Positions 52,679-61,834 of a stretch of DNA of 64,000 nt are shown here, piece by piece. Under the pieces are notes generated by a model. The model did not search any database. It was given only the letters and a program-made list of their open reading frames with translations, and was not told where the DNA came from. Both the position numbers and the translations under genes were made by a program. The stretch is from Sorangium aterium (GTDB lineage: Bacteria > Myxococcota_A > Polyangia > Polyangiales > Polyangiaceae): contig NZ_JAQNDK010000005.1 of NCBI RefSeq assembly GCF_028368935.1, forward strand, positions 558,001 through 622,000, in the 5' to 3' direction. The number at the start of each line of letters is the position of its first letter. Positions within the stretch are counted from its first letter, which is position 1.

Positions 52679-53869
52679 TCACAGGTGGGCGCCGCTGACG
52701 AGATCGTCGATCTCGCCGGGCGCAAACCCCACCAGATCGGGCTCGGCCGAGAGCGCCACGCCGAACCGATCGAGCACGCCTCGCCGCACGCGCCGCGCGA
52801 GGCCGAGCAGCTCCTCCGCCGTCGCGCCGCCGCGGTTCACAAGCGCGAGCGTGTGGCGCGTCGAGATGCCCGCGGCGCCGTGGCGCGTCCCCTTCGTGAA
52901 GCCGGCGCGCTCGATCAGCCAGGCCGCGGACAGCTTCACCCGGCCGCCGTCCGCCGGATACCGCGGGATCGCCTCGCCGGGCGCGAGCACGCCCGCCACC
53001 TCGATGCGGGTGAGGACGGCCGCCGCGACGTCGGGCGCGAGCGTCGGGTTCATGAAGAACGACCCCGCGCTCCGGCCGTTCTCGTCCGCCGGATCGAGCA
53101 CCATCGACTTGCCGCGGCGGAGCGCGATCACCGTGCGGCGCACCTCGCCGAGCGGCGGCGCGGCGCCCCCCGCGGGCACGGCGAGCGCCCGCTGGAGCTC
53201 GGGGTAGCGCACCGTCGCGGCGCCCCCCGGGCGCAGCGCGAACGTGACGGCCGTGATGACGTACCGCCCGCGCCACGCGCGCTTGAACCGGCTGTCGCGG
53301 TAGCCGAAGCCGCAGTCCGCGCCGGAGAGGACCACGGCCGCCCCCGTCGCGCGATCGATCGCCCGGACCTCGACGATCGTCTCCGCGACCTCCTGGCCGT
53401 ACGCGCCCACGTTCTGGATCGGCGTCGCGCCGACGTCGCCCGGGATGCCCGACAGGCACTCGATACCCGCCCAGCCCTCGGCGACCGAGCGCGCCACGAG
53501 GTCGTCCCAGGCCTCGCCCGCCCCCGCGCGCACTAGGGCGCGCGCGGCCTCCGCGTTGCCGCCGGCCTTTGCGCTGCCGCCGGCCTCCGCGCCGTCGGTC
53601 TCCGCGCCGCTGGCCACCCCGCGCCCGCGCAGCAGCTCGATCCCGCGGACGCGCACGCGCAGCACCAGCGCGTCGACGCCCCGGTCCGCGACCAGCAGGT
53701 TCGAGCCGCCGCCCAGCACGAAGAGCGGCACGCCGCGGGCCTCGGCGAAGCGGAACGCGTCGACCACCGCGGCCTCATCGGCGGCCTCGGCGAAATAGCG
53801 CGCAGGCCCGCCCACGCCGAGCGTCGTGAGCGCGGCCAGCGGGACGGACTCGCGGACGTCGAGGCTCAC
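52679..53869 (-). CDS. murB: UDP-N-acetylenolpyruvoylglucosamine reductase
   Basis: MurB, 396 residues, is the flavoenzyme reducing UDP-GlcNAc-enolpyruvate in peptidoglycan synthesis. The FAD domain is LTTLGVGGPARYFAEA, FVLGGGSNLLVAD and GIECLSGIPGDVGATPIQNVGAYGQE (in part). The active site has GYRDSRFK and the proton-donor Ser in GRSAGSFFMNP. A ~25-residue Gly/Ala insertion (around 95-120) is unusual. The start is a GTG overlapping the stop of the upstream giant gene (GTGA). MurB is normally in the dcw cluster, so its location behind a transglutaminase-like gene is notable. Confidence 0.93.
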   Translation of the reverse strand: MSLDVRESVPLAALTTLGVGGPARYFAEAADEAAVVDAFRFAEARGVPLFVLGGGSNLLVADRGVDALVLRVRVRGIELLRGRGVASGAETDGAEAGGSAKAGGNAEAARALVRAGAGEAWDDLVARSVAEGWAGIECLSGIPGDVGATPIQNVGAYGQEVAETIVEVRAIDRATGAAVVLSGADCGFGYRDSRFKRAWRGRYVITAVTFALRPGGAATVRYPELQRALAVPAGGAAPPLGEVRRTVIALRRGKSMVLDPADENGRSAGSFFMNPTLAPDVAAAVLTRIEVAGVLAPGEAIPRYPADGGRVKLSAAWLIERAGFTKGTRHGAAGISTRHTLALVNRGGATAEELLGLARRVRRGVLDRFGVALSAEPDLVGFAPGEIDDLVSGAHL

Positions 53870-56800
53870 GGCTTCTTCTCCGGCGCCTGCTGCCGCGCTC
53901 CGCCGCGGACAGCGCCGGGCCCCTGCGCGCCGCTGGCTTGCCGCGCGGGCGCCGCCGGGCGCGCCACCCGGATGCCGGCCATGAAGCCGCTGTCGACCGC
54001 CTGCACCCGCTCGACGAACGCCTTGTACTCGTCGATCGACACGGTCCCCGTCGGCAAGCTCAGCGCGAAGTCCTCCTCGATCGCCGCGCCGTAGCTGCCC
54101 TTGCGCGACGCCGCGAGGCCCGCGTGCTCGACGCGCACGCCCTCGGGCGCGCGCGCCACCGCGTAGCCCTCGGGCAGCTCGATCCGGCGGCGCACGTGGT
54201 ACTGGAGCGCGGTCTCGATCGCGAGCGCGCTCTTGCGCGCCCCCCGCGAGGCGTACGAGGCGCCGAGCGTGCTCGTGTACGCGCGCGGGAACACGAGGTG
54301 CACCGGCTCGAGCCCCGGCAGCGTCCACGCCGCGGCGTCCTTGCCCGCCGGCTGCGCGAAGCCGTGGATCGTCACGGCCGCGCGGAGCGCGACCTCCCAC
54401 GAGCCCTCCGTCGACGAGACGACAACGTCCTCGACGTCGGCCCACGGGAGCCAGCCGAGCACGACGCCCCGGAGCATCTCGCGCCGCGCGGTGCCGACCA
54501 CGGTCTCGAACGCCTCCGAGAGCGCCTGCGCCGCGCGGCCATGCAGGAGGATCGTGAACGTTCCCGTGGCGTTCCCCTGCGCGTCGACCGTCAGGCGCAG
54601 GTCGACCTCGTCGCCGGTCTCGCCGCTCGTCCCGGCCACGGTGACGAGCTCGCCGCTCGGCAGCATGGCGGCGCGGCCGCGCAGCTCGGGGCTGATGCGG
54701 CCGGGGGGCAGCGGCGGGCCCTCGACGTCGGCGTCGATCCACACGTCGCCGCCCGGAAGGCGGGCGATCACGAGCGGGTGGCGGAAGCGCCCCGCGTGCG
54801 GCGGGAAGTCCGCCGACGAGCTGAACGGCTCGGTCTCGGCGATCGCGAGATCGGCGCGCACGCCGAGCTCGCGCAGCGCGCGGTAGACGACCCACGACCG
54901 GCTGCCCTGGCCGAGCTCGATCATCGCGCGCGCCGTCGTGCGCTGCGGGCCGCCGCCGAGGAGCGCCGCCATGTCCGAGAGCTCGGCGCCGCCGGCGACC
55001 TTCACCGCCTTGCCCGCGGCCGCGACGACGCGCTCGAGCAGCGCGGGCGACGGCGTCCGGTCGGCGCCCGCGGCCTCCCGCGCCCAGCGGGTCATGGTGG
55101 GATCGCGGTCCTCGAGCGCGCGGATGTTCTCGTCGAGCGCCGCGGCCACGTGGTCCCAGGTCTGCGTCCCCAGGCTGACGCCGACGCCCATCTCCACGCG
55201 AGGCACGCCGTCCTCCATGCGCCGCGGCGGCTGATCCTTGATGCGCCAGACGCTGACCGTGGAGGCGCCCTCGGCGCGCTGCTCCGCGGCGCCGAGCAGC
55301 GGGTGCGACCAGAGCGCGAGCGGGAGCGACGTCGGGCGGCTGACCTCGATCGTCGCCTCGCGGACGCTCGTGCGCTCGGGGAGCAGGTCCCACGTGTCGA
55401 TGACGAGCTGGCCGCCGTCGCCCGGCAGCGCGTACCCCTCGGTGACCTGCTCGACGTAGTCGCCCTGCTCGAGCTGGGAGAGGTCGCTCTGGTCCTGCGC
55501 GGCGTTCGAGGCCGCGTCGGGCGCGAGGATGCGGCCGTCCCGCTTGTGGATACGGCGGCGCAGGAGGCGCGGCATGGCGCGGCCCTCGATGAGCGGGCCG
55601 TAGGTGGCCGTGCCCTGGGCGACGTCCGTGGTGCCGGAGACGCGGCGGAGGTCGTACGTGACGTAGTGGACGAGCCCGTCGGGCGAGATCGTGAACCGCT
55701 CGACGTGGCGGAGCACCGCGGTGGCGGCGCCGGGGAGGAACGCCTTCTGCTGGTCCTCCAGCACGAGCTTGCGGCCCTCGGCCTCGAGCGCCGGCGCCGG
55801 ATCCGGCGCGAGGCCGAGGGCGCGGGTGATGGGGCCGATCCCGGCGGGGGTGTCGCGCGCGGTCGTGCGGTCGCGGGCGAGGCGGCCCCGGACGGCGCGG
55901 GCGTCGCCGCGGCCGGCGGCGAGGCCGAGCGCCTCGAGCATCGCCCGCTGCCCCGGCGGCATCGCGTCGTAGACGGCGAGCGCGCCGCGCAGGTCGCCGC
56001 GGGCGACGCGCTCGCGGAGCTCGACGTCGCGCAGGGCGTCGGGCGCGCGGCGGAGCCGGCGCAGCCGCTTGATCTCGGCGAGGACCGCGTCGCGATCGCT
56101 CGCGCCGAGGAGCGCGCCGAGGCACGCGGCGCTCGAGCGATCGAGCCCGCCCTCGCAGGCGGCCTTCACCGCGTCGACGCCGGCGCGGCCGTGGATGCGG
56201 TCGTCGACGACGGCGAGCAGCGTCGAGCCGGGCGCCGCCGCGGCGAGCTTCGCGTAGGCGGCCTCGGCGACGTCGGTGACGTTCGCGCGGTGAGCGACCG
56301 CCGCGAGCTCCGCGAGGACCATGCGATCGGCGTCGGCGACGGTGGGCGCGCTCGGGCCGGTCGGCCCGGGGGGCGCGACCCGGACGCCGAGCTCGCGGAG
56401 GGCGTCCATGGTGCCCTCGCCACGGCCGCCGCGGCGCTCGGCGAGCTCCGCCTTGTAGAGGCGCGCCTCCCACGACGCGGGCCATGCGGCGAGCACGCGA
56501 TCGACGGCGGCGCGGATGCGCTCGACGACCTCGGCCTCGGGCAGATCGCCCACGCGGCGGATGGCCCTCGCGTAGAGCAGGTCGAGGCGCGGCGAGCGCG
56601 GCGCGGCGGCGGCCGGGGGCGGCGCGGCGGCCGGCGAGCGTGGCGCGGCGGCAGCCGGGGGCGGCGCGGAGGCCGGCGAGCGTGGCGCAGAGGCGGCCGG
56701 GCGTGGCGCGGAGGCTGCGGAGCGCGCGTCGCTCTGGTGGAGGCGGCCGTCGCCGTCAGGATCGAGGAGGTGCTCGGCCGTGCGCGCGTCGCCGAGGGCC

Positions 56801-58023
56801 AGCAGGGCCGCGGCAGCGACCTCGATGCTCGCCGCGCCGGGGCGCTGGCCGGCGGCGCCGCTCGACGCCGCGGCCGGAGCAAGGCTCACGGCGGCGGGCC
56901 GGGACGCCGACGCGGTCGCGGCGGCGCCGGGGCGCGGCGCGCGGGCGCGGAGCGGCAGGCCGTTCTCGCCCCACGCGGTGAGCTCGATGGCGTCGCCGTC
57001 GCCCTTCTGCGCCACGCGCACGACGACGCGCAGCGTCCCCGGCTGGGCCTCGACCGTCGCGAAGCGCGTGACCTGCGCGCCGCCCGCCGCGTAGTCGCGT
57101 TGGAGGGCGGGAACGCCGCCCACCTCGAGCACGGCGGCGGACGACGAGGCGAGCGCGAGGCTCACCCGCTGGGCGATCGGGTTGTGGAGGTCGACGACCA
57201 CGGCACGCGTCCCCTGGAGGGCGCTCACCGCGTCGATGTCGATGGCGCACGCATCGGCGCGGACGACGATGGGCGAGGCGCTCTGCGCGAACGGCGCGAG
57301 CCCCGGGTAGGCCCTGGCGAGCGGCGCGCCCGGCGCGGAGCTCACGGGGGACGGCCGGGCGAGGCCGTGGAGGGGCGCCGCGTCGAGCGGGCCGACGATG
57401 GCGGCCTCGCCCGCGCAGCCGCGGCGCGCGCTCCAGGTCGCTGCCGCGGCCTCGTCGCCGACGAAGAGGGCGATGCGGTGGAGGGCGCTCGCGAGGGCGC
57501 CGCGCACGAACGGCATCTCCGGCGCGCCGCGGCCGGAGACGTCCGCGAACGCCCAGGCGCGCTGGAGCCGCCGTGCGACCTCGGGGAGCGCCCCGCGCGA
57601 GCGGAAGGCGATGGCCGCGGCGTCGGGGTCGGGGCCGCCCGCGGTGCCGGCGCCGAAGACGAGCGCGTCGAGGGACGCGATCACGGTGGCGAGGGCGCCC
57701 TCGGCGCTCGGCGCGTCGACGGCGCGGTCGAGGGCGTCGAGGTACGGCGCGGCGGCGGCGGAGCTCGTGATCTCGGCCTCCAGCGCGGCGGAGAACGCGG
57801 AGGGGAGCGGCGCGTCGGCGGCGAGCGGCGACGCGGCGCCCCGAGGCGCGCACGCAGCGGGCGCGGCGGCGGCGAGCGCGAGGGTGAGCGCCAGGGCGGC
57901 GCGGCGAGCGACGAGGAGGGGGCGGCGGGCGACGTGGGGGCGCTCGGCGGGGCGAGGGCTCCCGGGGCGCTGGCCGGCGCTCGTGGGGCTGCGGGGGTGG
58001 GTGGTCACGATCGGCGTCTCCAC
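53866..58023 (-). CDS. Giant lipoprotein with DUF3857/transglutaminase-like region, catalytic Cys missing
   Basis: This is a 1385-residue exported protein. A signal with lipobox PAAC follows a ~40-residue basic leader. The N-terminal ~700 residues are Ala-rich and helical, with TPR-like pieces and a Pro/Ala/Ser repeat. Then come a DUF3857 domain (VERFTISPDGLVHYVTYDLRRV) and a transglutaminase fold (HPLVIARLPGGDVWIDAD, with His and Asp). The expected GDCKDK Cys helix instead reads GQGSRSWVVYRALRELGV, so transglutaminase activity is unlikely. The C-terminal ~250 residues resemble the trailing beta domain of DUF3857 proteins. The GTG at 58023 is the apparent start. It is translationally coupled to murB. 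Confidence 0.82.
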   Translation of the reverse strand: METPIVTTHPRSPTSAGQRPGSPRPAERPHVARRPLLVARRAALALTLALAAAAPAACAPRGAASPLAADAPLPSAFSAALEAEITSSAAAAPYLDALDRAVDAPSAEGALATVIASLDALVFGAGTAGGPDPDAAAIAFRSRGALPEVARRLQRAWAFADVSGRGAPEMPFVRGALASALHRIALFVGDEAAAATWSARRGCAGEAAIVGPLDAAPLHGLARPSPVSSAPGAPLARAYPGLAPFAQSASPIVVRADACAIDIDAVSALQGTRAVVVDLHNPIAQRVSLALASSSAAVLEVGGVPALQRDYAAGGAQVTRFATVEAQPGTLRVVVRVAQKGDGDAIELTAWGENGLPLRARAPRPGAAATASASRPAAVSLAPAAASSGAAGQRPGAASIEVAAAALLALGDARTAEHLLDPDGDGRLHQSDARSAASAPRPAASAPRSPASAPPPAAAAPRSPAAAPPPAAAAPRSPRLDLLYARAIRRVGDLPEAEVVERIRAAVDRVLAAWPASWEARLYKAELAERRGGRGEGTMDALRELGVRVAPPGPTGPSAPTVADADRMVLAELAAVAHRANVTDVAEAAYAKLAAAAPGSTLLAVVDDRIHGRAGVDAVKAACEGGLDRSSAACLGALLGASDRDAVLAEIKRLRRLRRAPDALRDVELRERVARGDLRGALAVYDAMPPGQRAMLEALGLAAGRGDARAVRGRLARDRTTARDTPAGIGPITRALGLAPDPAPALEAEGRKLVLEDQQKAFLPGAATAVLRHVERFTISPDGLVHYVTYDLRRVSGTTDVAQGTATYGPLIEGRAMPRLLRRRIHKRDGRILAPDAASNAAQDQSDLSQLEQGDYVEQVTEGYALPGDGGQLVIDTWDLLPERTSVREATIEVSRPTSLPLALWSHPLLGAAEQRAEGASTVSVWRIKDQPPRRMEDGVPRVEMGVGVSLGTQTWDHVAAALDENIRALEDRDPTMTRWAREAAGADRTPSPALLERVVAAAGKAVKVAGGAELSDMAALLGGGPQRTTARAMIELGQGSRSWVVYRALRELGVRADLAIAETEPFSSSADFPPHAGRFRHPLVIARLPGGDVWIDADVEGPPLPPGRISPELRGRAAMLPSGELVTVAGTSGETGDEVDLRLTVDAQGNATGTFTILLHGRAAQALSEAFETVVGTARREMLRGVVLGWLPWADVEDVVVSSTEGSWEVALRAAVTIHGFAQPAGKDAAAWTLPGLEPVHLVFPRAYTSTLGASYASRGARKSALAIETALQYHVRRRIELPEGYAVARAPEGVRVEHAGLAASRKGSYGAAIEEDFALSLPTGTVSIDEYKAFVERVQAVDSGFMAGIRVARPAAPARQASGAQGPGAVRGGARQQAPEKKP

Positions 58024-58146
58024 GGCGCCGCGCGCGCGGTGCCTGTCCGCCGTTCCTTACGGGCCTGGGATTGCCGACGCAAAGGTGAACTTCGGCAGGC
58101 CACCGCGATCTCCCCGACCTCCAAGGCCAGCCTCGTGTCCTGGACC

Positions 58147-59388
58147 TCAGCGCCCGTCGCTTCCCGGGAGCCTCGGCGCTGCGCCCCCGGGGGCGCGCGG
58201 CGGCGCTCCGGGCGGCGCCGCGCCGTCCGCTGCCACGCGCCGCATGCAGAGCTTCAGGCCCGCGCGGAGATTTCCGACGGTCGCGATGCCCGACAGATCG
58301 AGCCCGAGGGAGACCATCGTCTGCGCCACGTTGGGCCGGATGCCCGTGATGACCCCCTCGGCGCCCAGGAGCCGGATGGCGCGGATGAGCTCGATGAGAT
58401 AACTCGCTGTCTCCGTGTCGACGACCTCGACGCCGGTGAGGTCCAGGATCGCGAAGCGGGCCCGCTTGTCCACGATGGCGGCCAGGAGGTCGTCCATCAC
58501 GTCGGCGGCCCTCCTGCTGTCGACGACGCCCACCATCGGGAGGGTCAGCACGCTGTCCCAGACCTCGATGATGGGCGTCGACAGATCGCGGATCACCTGT
58601 TGCTGGCGCTCGATGAGGTCGAGCCGCGCCTTCAGCTCGTCTTCCCTGACCTTCGCCTCGGTGGCGTCGAGCGTGAAGCTGACCGCGCCGTTGCGCTCCC
58701 CGCGCTCGTCGGTCAGCGGGACGAGCCACGTCTCCCAGGCCATCCCGAACGCCTCGACGCGCGTGCGGACGAACTCGCCCCGGACCGCCCTGCGCATCGG
58801 CTCCATGTCCATCGGCGCGGGAGGTTCGTCGAACACGTTCAATCCGACGAACTGGCCCGATCGGAGGCCGAGGGACTGGAGCGTCTTGCCCTCGTGAAAG
58901 GTGCAGACTCCATCCCGATCCATCCGGGTCACGGCCGCATCCACGGTGCCGAGGATGGCCCGGAGGATCATGTCGCCCTCCTTGAACTTCTCGACGGCCT
59001 CGACCTGCTCCGTGACATCCTGCCCGAAGCAGAGCAGCCGAATCGGCTCGCCGCCGTCGTCGAGCACGGGCGCATACCGCCACTCGCACACGACAACGCG
59101 CCCGTCCTTGCGGGCGTGGGTGCAGCGGAGCGGGGCGCTCTCTTTCCCGAGCGCACGCCCGAAGGTCTCGGCGTCCGGCTCGCTCACGATCGTGTCCGCG
59201 AGGCGGCGGCCCACCGCTTCGTCAGCGGTATATCCAAAGATGCGTTCTGCCTCGGCGTTCCACTCGGCGACCACGAGCTCGTCGAGGTTCCCCGCGCACT
59301 CGATCACCGCGAAAGGCGCGCTGCGGACAGCCCTCATGTAACTCGCGGCGAGGCCCGGAGATCCGGGAGCAGTCCCTGTGCTCATCAT
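58147..59388 (-). CDS. PAS-PAS-STAS regulator (RsbR-like)
   Basis: The protein has 413 residues. Two PAS domains (ELVVAEWNAEAERIFGYTADEAVG and a second around TRMDRDGVCTFHEGKTLQ) are followed by a linker helix and a STAS domain: FAILDLTGVEVVDTETASYLIELIRAIRLLG (shown in part) and NLRAGLKLCMR. The TETAS segment contains the Thr phosphorylated in RsbR/RsbS stressosome proteins. The C-terminal 25 residues are Pro/Gly-rich. Stressosome partners RsbT/RsbS/RsbU are not adjacent. It probably senses a ligand or redox state and works through protein interaction. Two ATGs are adjacent (59388 and 59385). Confidence 0.88.
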   Translation of the reverse strand: MMSTGTAPGSPGLAASYMRAVRSAPFAVIECAGNLDELVVAEWNAEAERIFGYTADEAVGRRLADTIVSEPDAETFGRALGKESAPLRCTHARKDGRVVVCEWRYAPVLDDGGEPIRLLCFGQDVTEQVEAVEKFKEGDMILRAILGTVDAAVTRMDRDGVCTFHEGKTLQSLGLRSGQFVGLNVFDEPPAPMDMEPMRRAVRGEFVRTRVEAFGMAWETWLVPLTDERGERNGAVSFTLDATEAKVREDELKARLDLIERQQQVIRDLSTPIIEVWDSVLTLPMVGVVDSRRAADVMDDLLAAIVDKRARFAILDLTGVEVVDTETASYLIELIRAIRLLGAEGVITGIRPNVAQTMVSLGLDLSGIATVGNLRAGLKLCMRRVAADGAAPPGAPPRAPGGAAPRLPGSDGR

Positions 59389-60029
59389 CTTTCGTCCAAG
59401 GTAAACGGGGCTGGCTGTCGGTGTCGAGGACGAGCGACGGGAGGCCGGCAGGGAGGACGATAGGTGAGCCGAGCTTGTGAGATGAACTTCGTTGGGGCGC
59501 AAATGCGGACTTCCGCAGGCGGGCGTGACCTGACCGACGGTGGGGCGGGTTGCTGTGAGCCGCGCGTGGGCGCGCGCAGGGACAGGGCGCGGATGCGCTT
59601 CGCCGGCGGGTGTGCAGGCGGCCGCCGCCCAACCTGGGTCGCCCAGGGGGTTCCAGCCTGCGGGGTCGCCCCCATGTGCCGCCGCCAACCTGGGCCGCCC
59701 CGCGGGGTCGAGCCCTTCGAGGCACAAGGCACACATGGAGCGGGGGCCGCCGTCATGTTGCGGCGGACCTTGGTGACGGCACGGACCGGGGCGAGCTGCG
59801 CGACGCCTTGGTCTGAAGGTAGCCCAACGCGGGTCGTGAGCGGCCGTGAAGTGGGTGTTCCTCGCGACCCGGACGTATCCGCGCGGCGAGACCGGTCAAG
59901 TGCGGCGGCGCCACTCGCACGAGACGGTGCTTCAGCGGGTGGCGCGCGTCGCGGAGCTCGCGAATCCCCTCTGGTGTGCCCATTCGTGAACGGTTACGTT
60001 CGACAGGACGAGGAGGCGCGGCGTCTACC
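59389..60029. other. Intergenic region without a supported gene
   Basis: This ~640-bp region contains an imperfect short direct repeat around CCAACCTGGGYCGCCC (near 59628 and 59688) and weakly coding-like frames in several registers, none with a good start. A near-palindrome CGTGAACGGTTACG (about 59987-60000) resembles the LacI-type sites elsewhere but is too degenerate to call. Confidence 0.4.
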
Positions 60030-60263
60030 ATGAACGCGATCGACTACCGCACGGGTGATGCGACAGATCCCGTCGGAGAGGGCGCAAGGATCATCTGCCA
60101 CGTCTGCAACCGCCCGGCTCACGGAGCACGCGCAGCGTGTCAGCGCATCAATCCATATGCCAAGGATCGGTTGCGGCCTGGCGGGGAGTGGCCAGAGGTC
60201 GAGTCCATTGTCCAGAGAACGTTCTGTGCCGCCGGACTGTCCGTGCACATTTATGACCTCTAG
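60030..60263 (+). pseudogene. Broken macrodomain (ADP-ribose-binding) gene
   Basis: The N-terminus MNAIDYRTGDATDPVGEGARIICHVCN (shown in part elsewhere) starts a YmdB/POA1-like macrodomain. The next family-specific block, ASIHMPRIGCGLAG, appears immediately afterwards in a different frame, and GEWPEVESIVQRTF returns to the first frame. About 80 central residues and one base are missing. An intact gene would bind or hydrolyse ADP-ribose species. The remnant directly precedes a GNAT gene. Confidence 0.7.
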
Positions 60264-60285
60264 CGCAGGGATCGATACCAAGAAG

Positions 60286-60810
60286 ATGAAGCTCATACGC
60301 GCAGAAGACAGCCATGTGATGGCGATGAGGAAATGGTTCCCCGATCGGCGAAGCTGCGAGATATGGGGTGGTCCGCAGTTCAGGCTCCCGTTTACGGACA
60401 GCACCTTCCTGGAGGACACGCGTAGCCATGTGCTGCCCTCCTATGTGATGCTCGGAGCTGGTGACCAGCTTCTCGGTTTTGGCCAGTATTACCTGAGGGC
60501 CGGTCGCTGTCATCTCGGACGGCTCGTGATATCGCCCGAGCACCGGGGTGCGGGGCTGGGCCGGTGGCTCGTCGGTGGCCTTGTCGAGCTTGGCGTTCAG
60601 GAGCTCGGCGTCGGCGAATGCTCCTTGTTCGTCGTTGCGGACAACACGCCCGCAATGCGGTTATACCGGAGGCTGGGCTTCGTGGAAAGCCCGTACCCGG
60701 AAGATGACCCCGGCGTCGCATCCTTCGTGTATATGGTGGTGCTCGCAACCCGACTGGCAGAGCTGCGCCTGGGTGCCCAGCGAGGCGCTGCGAGCGACGC
60801 GCGAGATTGA
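60286..60810 (+). CDS. GNAT acetyltransferase
   Basis: This is a 174-residue protein of the RimI-type GNAT fold. Motif A is LGRLVISPEHRGAGLGRWLV with the acetyl-CoA loop HRGAGLG. Motif B is CSLFVVADNTPAMRLYRRLGFVE. The start is taken as the ATG of MKLIRAEDSH. An ATG at 60253 is an alternative. It follows the macrodomain remnant and overlaps or closely abuts the next small gene, so these short genes form one transcription unit. The substrate is unknown. Confidence 0.85.
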   Translation: MKLIRAEDSHVMAMRKWFPDRRSCEIWGGPQFRLPFTDSTFLEDTRSHVLPSYVMLGAGDQLLGFGQYYLRAGRCHLGRLVISPEHRGAGLGRWLVGGLVELGVQELGVGECSLFVVADNTPAMRLYRRLGFVESPYPEDDPGVASFVYMVVLATRLAELRLGAQRGAASDARD

Positions 60811-60866
60811 GCGCGGACGCTGGGCCTGCGCCAGCTTCATTGCACCCTATCGAGGCCGTCGACCCT

Positions 60867-61172
60867 GTGACGAAACAAGAGATCCAAGCCTTATGCGCTG
60901 TCGCGCTTGAGTCCTTCAAGGACGTGCTCCCCCCAGAGCGCTTCCGCGATGCGCACGACTGGGTTCACCGGTACGGGGAGTGGGGGCTCGCCATGGAGCA
61001 CGTCATCGACTGGATCGCCGACCTCGATCTCCCGGTCGACCAAGCCCAGTTTGACGCCATCGAGCGCGCCATGGCGGCGATGGGATGGGCTGAGAGCTCG
61101 AGGATGAAGTGGCTCCGAGGGTATCTCGCGGCGCTCGGATCGCGGAATTCTCAGGAGGGTGAGTCCGCATGA
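60867..61172 (+). CDS. Small helical protein, possibly MafI-like immunity protein
   Basis: This is a 101-residue, acidic, all-helical protein. RYGEWGLAMEHVIDWIADLDLPVDQAQFDAIERAMAAMGW (read in pieces) resembles the GE-x-x-A-x-E-x-L core of MafI-type immunity proteins. The start is uncertain: GTG at 60867 gives the conserved core. A TTG at 60807 overlapping the GNAT stop adds 20 unconserved residues. No toxin gene is adjacent. The stop overlaps the next GNAT start by ATGA. The immunity role is tentative. Confidence 0.6.
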   Translation: MTKQEIQALCAVALESFKDVLPPERFRDAHDWVHRYGEWGLAMEHVIDWIADLDLPVDQAQFDAIERAMAAMGWAESSRMKWLRGYLAALGSRNSQEGESA

Positions 61173-61714
61173 AGCTTCACGAGCGCCATGCTGTGCATGG
61201 CGCCCTGCAGGAGGAAAGCCAGTTGCCTGAGCTCCATTTCCGCCGTTCCCATCCCGAGGACGCGGCCCGCCTTCAGGACATCCGGCGCGCGGCCTTTGCT
61301 CCCGTGTTCGCGTCGTTCCGCTCGATCCTCGGCGACGATCTCTACGAACTTGCGCAGCGGCGAGACGACGAAGCGCAGGAAGGGCTGCTGACGTCGCTGA
61401 TGGCGGCCGACTCGGGCTGGGAGCTGTACGTGGCGCAATCCGGCGACGAGGTCGTCGGCTTCGTGGCGCTTCGGCTCGCTCCGGAGACGCTTGTAGGCGA
61501 GATCGGCCTCAATGCCGTCGACCCCGCGCAGGCCGGCAACGGAATCGGCACGGCGATGTACGAGTTCGCGGCGGCGTGCCTGAAGCAGGCCGGGATGAAG
61601 GTCGCCACCGTCGGAACCGGCGGCGATCCGAGCCACGCTCCGGCGCGACGCGCGTACCGGAAGGCGGGGTTCGACATCGAAATCCCCAGCGTGTGGATGT
61701 ACCGCAAGCTCTGA
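61169..61714 (+). CDS. GNAT acetyltransferase
   Basis: This is a 181-residue GNAT-fold enzyme. Its acetyl-CoA region is VGEIGLNAVDPAQAGNGIGTAMYEFA (in parts; the loop is QAGNGIG). The C-terminal strand region is ATVGTGGDPSHAPARRAYRKAGFD. LHFRRSHPEDAARLQDIRRAAF is the typical N-terminal helix pair. It starts inside the stop of the preceding small gene (ATGA), so it is translationally coupled. It is not closely related to the GNAT at 60286. Substrate unknown. Confidence 0.88.
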   Translation: MKLHERHAVHGALQEESQLPELHFRRSHPEDAARLQDIRRAAFAPVFASFRSILGDDLYELAQRRDDEAQEGLLTSLMAADSGWELYVAQSGDEVVGFVALRLAPETLVGEIGLNAVDPAQAGNGIGTAMYEFAAACLKQAGMKVATVGTGGDPSHAPARRAYRKAGFDIEIPSVWMYRKL

Positions 61715-61834
61715 TCTGGTCAGCACGTCGACGCGCGCGCGGCTCGCGTCGCCCTCCGACAGCGAGGCGCAGCCGAGCAGATCGCCGCCTGGCCAGGCAC
61801 CTGCTCGGGCGCGGCGGTGGTACGCTGCGGCGCG

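Noticed and set aside
53938-59463. A plus-strand open frame of ~1840 codons across the transglutaminase, murB and STAS region
   Set aside because: It runs antisense to three recognisable proteins. Its product is Arg/Ala/Gly-rich with no domain. It is an artefact of high third-position GC.
59985-60002. CGTGAACGGTTACG as a fourth copy of the GH62-type operator
   Set aside because: It matches in only part of each half-site and lacks the TTGACG and -10 elements at the right spacing.
60807-60866. TTG-initiated N-terminal extension of the small helical protein
   Set aside because: The extra 20 residues look unconserved and have no ribosome site. The GTG at 60867 gives a more typical start, though this is not certain.
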